From assembly GCA_026745465.1 (NCBI GenBank), contig JACYXH010000812.1, positions 5,570,454 through 5,634,453 of the forward strand: a DNA stretch of 64,000 nt. Reading direction: 5' to 3'. Both the position numbers and the translations under genes were made by a program. Below, piece after piece: positions 26,815 through 64,000 of the stretch. This DNA comes from Lota lota. Lineage: Eukaryota > Chordata > Actinopteri > Gadiformes > Lotidae. Position 1 is the first letter of the stretch. Every line of letters starts with the position of its first letter. The notes under the pieces were generated by a model. It was not told the DNA's origin, searched no databases, and saw only the letters and a program-made list of their open reading frames with translations.

Positions 26815-27341
26815 GTCAGCCCCATGATTTATTCCACTAAACCTTATATCACAAAGGAAGTCTTTCGAAATACAGACTATAATTCTTGTATATAAACTGT
26901 ACACAAAGCAAGGCACTATACATTAAAATAAAATCGGTTACTTTTTTCCCCATTATTTTGTAACTTTTCCTTGATGTTTGTTAACACTGAGTCAAGGTAG
27001 CGTTGCGTCCGAGTTAAGAGTGAGTGACCGAGTCTATTCAGGCCGGCTCTTTTTGCGCTCATCTGCATTGACAGGAACACCATCAGTAAATACATACACA
27101 TTTTGACCCCTCCCCATCCTAGATTTGCTCCTACAGAGACACAAATAAACAAATACACACAAGCACACCTAGAGCACAAACAACCCTCCGTCCTACATGC
27201 ACATACATACTCATAGTTAAACCTAACGGACACACACAAACATTTTTATACACCTATAAAAAAAGTATGCAGTCACACACTTACACACCCATAAACAGAC
27301 GCAAGCGCACACACACAAAGAAAAGAAAATAACTCGCACAC

Positions 27342-27381
<40 letters not shown>

Positions 27382-27686
27382 TGTGTCAAAAGCGCATGTT
27401 GTCCACGTCATGAGTGGGAAGTTAAGTGCAAGAGACCAGGAGTAGAACCATATACAATGTATTAGCAAATAAGTCTTTTTTTGTGTTTGTTTTGGTATTC
27501 ACCCTTTACAACCATTTCATTACATCATCATTGTGCAAGGCTGCTATCCGTCACGTCCATTCTCTTCATTCTCATCCTTGACGCTGAGTCCCAGTCACTC
27601 CACTAAGAGCCTTCTTTTCCTTCTCCATCTTTGACCTTTCACCCTCTGTCCATATCCCACCACACGCCACGGCGTGCGACTTTCCT
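26815..27686 (-). other. svil: svil 3'UTR (predicted)
   Basis: Runs from the svil stop (27687-27689) to the minus-strand AATAAA at 26833-26828. It contains a (GT)n/(CA)n block at about 27343-27381. The open frame at 26916-27239 falls inside this UTR and matches no svil sequence. Confidence 0.6.
26828..26833 (-). terminator. svil: svil poly(A) signal
   Basis: AATAAA on the minus strand (TTTATT on plus), about 860 bp past the svil stop codon. Confidence 0.55.
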
Positions 27687-61869
<34,183 letters not shown>

Positions 61870-61877
<8 letters not shown>

Positions 61878-61921
61878 TCCAGAATCACTCTGACCGGTTT
61901 TCTCAAACTGTTTCTTCAATT
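61870..61921 (-). CDS. svil: svil exon 1 with start codon
   Basis: Acceptor CCAGTTTCAG, donor AACAG|GTATTT. ATG at 61877-61875 gives MN, then R across the junction: [10 protein letters not shown], matching human MKRKERIARR. The 44 bases before the ATG are also open in frame (LKKQFEKTGQSDSG), so this exon may carry an N-terminal extension. Confidence 0.85.
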
Positions 61922-62033
61922 CTGAAACTGGGTGTTGGAAATAGATGATAATGGTTAGTTGTTTGGGAGAGACAGAACTGTAAGGAGAGCTTCTGGTGAA
62001 GTTATTTCTTCGAAATGATGAATAGAATCTCAC

Positions 62034-62112
62034 CCTTGGGCAGGACAGCCAAAAGATCAATGTCGGAAACACTCTTGACCAATGCGGTCCTCTCGATTAC
62101 TAGGATGTCACT
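62034..62112 (-). CDS. svil: svil upstream exon, in-frame extension or 5'UTR
   Basis: Acceptor GCTTTCAG, donor AAGG|GTGAGA. Open for 26 codons (SDILVIERTALVKSVSDIDL then LAVLPK) and joins in phase with the next exon to continue into MNRKERV. No upstream ATG was identified. I do not recognise the peptide. Confidence 0.5.
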
Positions 62113-62420
62113 CTGAAAGCTAAACACACAACAGCCACGACAAAAACAAGTAAAGCACGATGCTTAAAATGCTCACACAATGGGCTTCAATGTTGAAATA
62201 GCACAATGTTGATGTGACTTGTGTTAAACTAGTATGGAAAATTTGGGGATTGGATCAGGTCAAAACCCGGTAGTTCCTATAAAACAAATAACTAAACTAA
62301 ATAGCTAAACATAATAAAATGCAGTAGATGTAATAAATGTTCCATACATTTTGTCATGGAAGTCCTTCAGAAAAGCTCAACACATCTAGGCAGCTATCTT
62401 AAGCCCTCTTTGAGGAAGGG

Positions 62421-62562
<142 letters not shown>

Positions 62563-62681
62563 TAGTAACTAGGTCAATCGATCTGCAACACTGCCTCTCA
62601 GATCATAATGCCTTAGGTGTAGGAGGACCAGCAAAGTCACCAAGAACATTTTAACTCACTCTATGTTTACCTGATGTCTCT

Positions 62682-62800
62682 AGGTATTGGCTTAGCACAA
62701 AACCTCATGTCTGTAAATATTGGTTTAGCACAAAACCTCATGTCTGTAAATATTGGTTTAGCACAAAACCTCATGTCTGTAAATATTGGCTAAGCACGGC
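62682..62800. repeat. 33-bp tandem repeat
   Basis: Three full copies and flanking partials of a unit containing TTGGTTTAGCACAAAACCTC and ATGTCTGTAAATA. Confidence 0.9.
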
Positions 62801-64000
62801 AACACAAGCACTAAAGAATCCTCTTTGGTCAACATGGTGCCTGCCTGGAGACTATTCTAACATGTGTTGACAATACTCTTCCAAATTCTCCAGAACTTGG
62901 ATGTCCTTTCTATTGCAAGCTGCTATTGCGCAACACACACCAAGAGGGTTGTACTTGTTGTTTAATCTGTATCTTAAATTCCTTGGCTTTGGTGCCGCTG
63001 AACTGACGTAGACCAGTGAAGAAACAGAGAGAACGGGTCTTCGTCATTGAACAAACACAGGCATGGTGGACCGAGTCTTGCTTCAGGTGATATATTATGG
63101 CCTTTATTGGCATGCCAAGAAGGGATCTTGGGATAAGCTTCCCCAGCCAACGCTGGCTTTTAATGCTTAGCAGACATGATAGTTTAAAGCTAGGCTAAAA
63201 GCTAAAGCTTACACAAGCACAGTGTTGATGACCATGCAAATGCATTGCAAAATGTGCTGTGCACACAAAAATGCACGCTACAAAACGTTTGATATTTATT
63301 TTGGTATACAATAAAACACACATGGTCTGGTGGTCTCTCAGTTAGCAAAATACATAAGCGGACAAATAAGATTGGCATATTTTAGATTTTATTGAAATAG
63401 TTGATAGTAATTGTGAAAGAGAAACATTTTGAACAGACTGAAACTCATTACTCATTTTAATTCATACAATATAAGAATAGTGCTTACAACTTGAGTTTCA
63501 TGCCAGGAGAAGGCGGGGCTGGTGACCCTCCAGTTGCTAGGCAAGCTTCCCTAACTCTGACTGGGGGAAGTACACCTGACCTAAGAGCATTGGGAACGCT
63601 GCCGTCTCAGCACTGAGTGTTGCTGGAGGGAGAGTTCTTTACTTCGTCATGTCCCGTTGCTTACCTTAAGGTTTTGGTTGGAAACGACACCGAGGCACAC
63701 AGTCTGGAAGGCGCTTTGTTGTCAAATCCTACAGAAACAGAGACTGAATTAAGGACAGAGTTGACACAAACAAAAACTGTATTCTGTATTCAGACTTTAG
63801 TCTCAGCAGAAGCAGCTCTCGTCTCACAGTAAAACTGGGGCACATGTTTAAAGGACGATTTTGGACTCATCTCTCATCTTTGACTACAAAACGACGTATC
63901 ATGAATAGCCAATATGTTTATTTCATGTTTATTTTAGAGACCACTCTAAAATAAGATATTGTTTGACATACCCCTGCTCCATGGATGTGTAACAAGAATA

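Noticed and set aside
26916..27239. Minus frame with SAKRAGLN, first considered as the end of the villin headpiece
   Set aside because: No WKQ or GLF-stop and no fitting acceptor; the true headpiece exon with [13 protein letters not shown] was found at 27687-27773.
63480..63600. Possible svil first exon on minus (short frame ending GMKLK)
   Set aside because: Its only donor-like GT does not give phase 0 needed by the exon at 62034-62112.

Overview
This is a vertebrate nuclear window, almost certainly from a teleost fish. It has GT/AG-spliced genes with long introns, dense CA/GT, CT/GA and poly-G/C microsatellites, and fish-type dispersed repeats (a tRNA-derived SINE fragment, a hAT MITE, short LTR elements). 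Two conserved genes fill it. I cannot name the species.

Left half, plus strand: zeb1, the EMT transcription repressor with zinc-finger and homeodomain-like modules. Seven coding exons (exons 2-8 in the human numbering) lie at 7652-7858, 13625-13816, 15092-15294, 16003-16111, 16973-18810, 20301-20481 and 22004-23460. All join in phase to an open frame of 1,395 codons. The first coding exon (about 20 residues in human) is upstream of the window. All seven zinc fingers, the homeodomain-like segment and two PLDLS-type CtBP motifs are present. The C-terminal acidic tail is greatly enlarged by a 13-residue repeat. The 3'UTR (23461 to about 26,295) carries ten miR-200-family seed matches, five per subfamily, around a 50-nt poly-G tract.

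Right half, minus strand: svil (supervillin). From the start codon at 61875-61877 down to the stop at 27687-27689 I assembled 35 exons that join without a phase break into 2,828 codons (human archvillin is about 2,214). Two further in-phase cassette exons (44445-44501 and 43660-43737) are candidates. The N-terminal half is disordered, charged and rich in repeats, including a 16 x 8-residue coding minisatellite. The C-terminal half is the gelsolin-homology region plus the villin headpiece. An exon at 62034-62112 splices in frame onto the start exon and suggests an N-terminal extension or a coding-like 5'UTR.

The genes are convergent: their predicted poly(A) signals (26273 plus, 26833 minus) are about 550 bp apart. 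The introns hold most of the novelty: a 1.33-kb non-autonomous LTR element with identical LTRs and a tRNA-Lys primer binding site, degraded relatives of that LTR, a hAT MITE with an exact 8-bp target duplication, telomere-like minisatellites, and splice sites built from simple repeats. No RNA gene, CRISPR array or bacterial-type system was seen.
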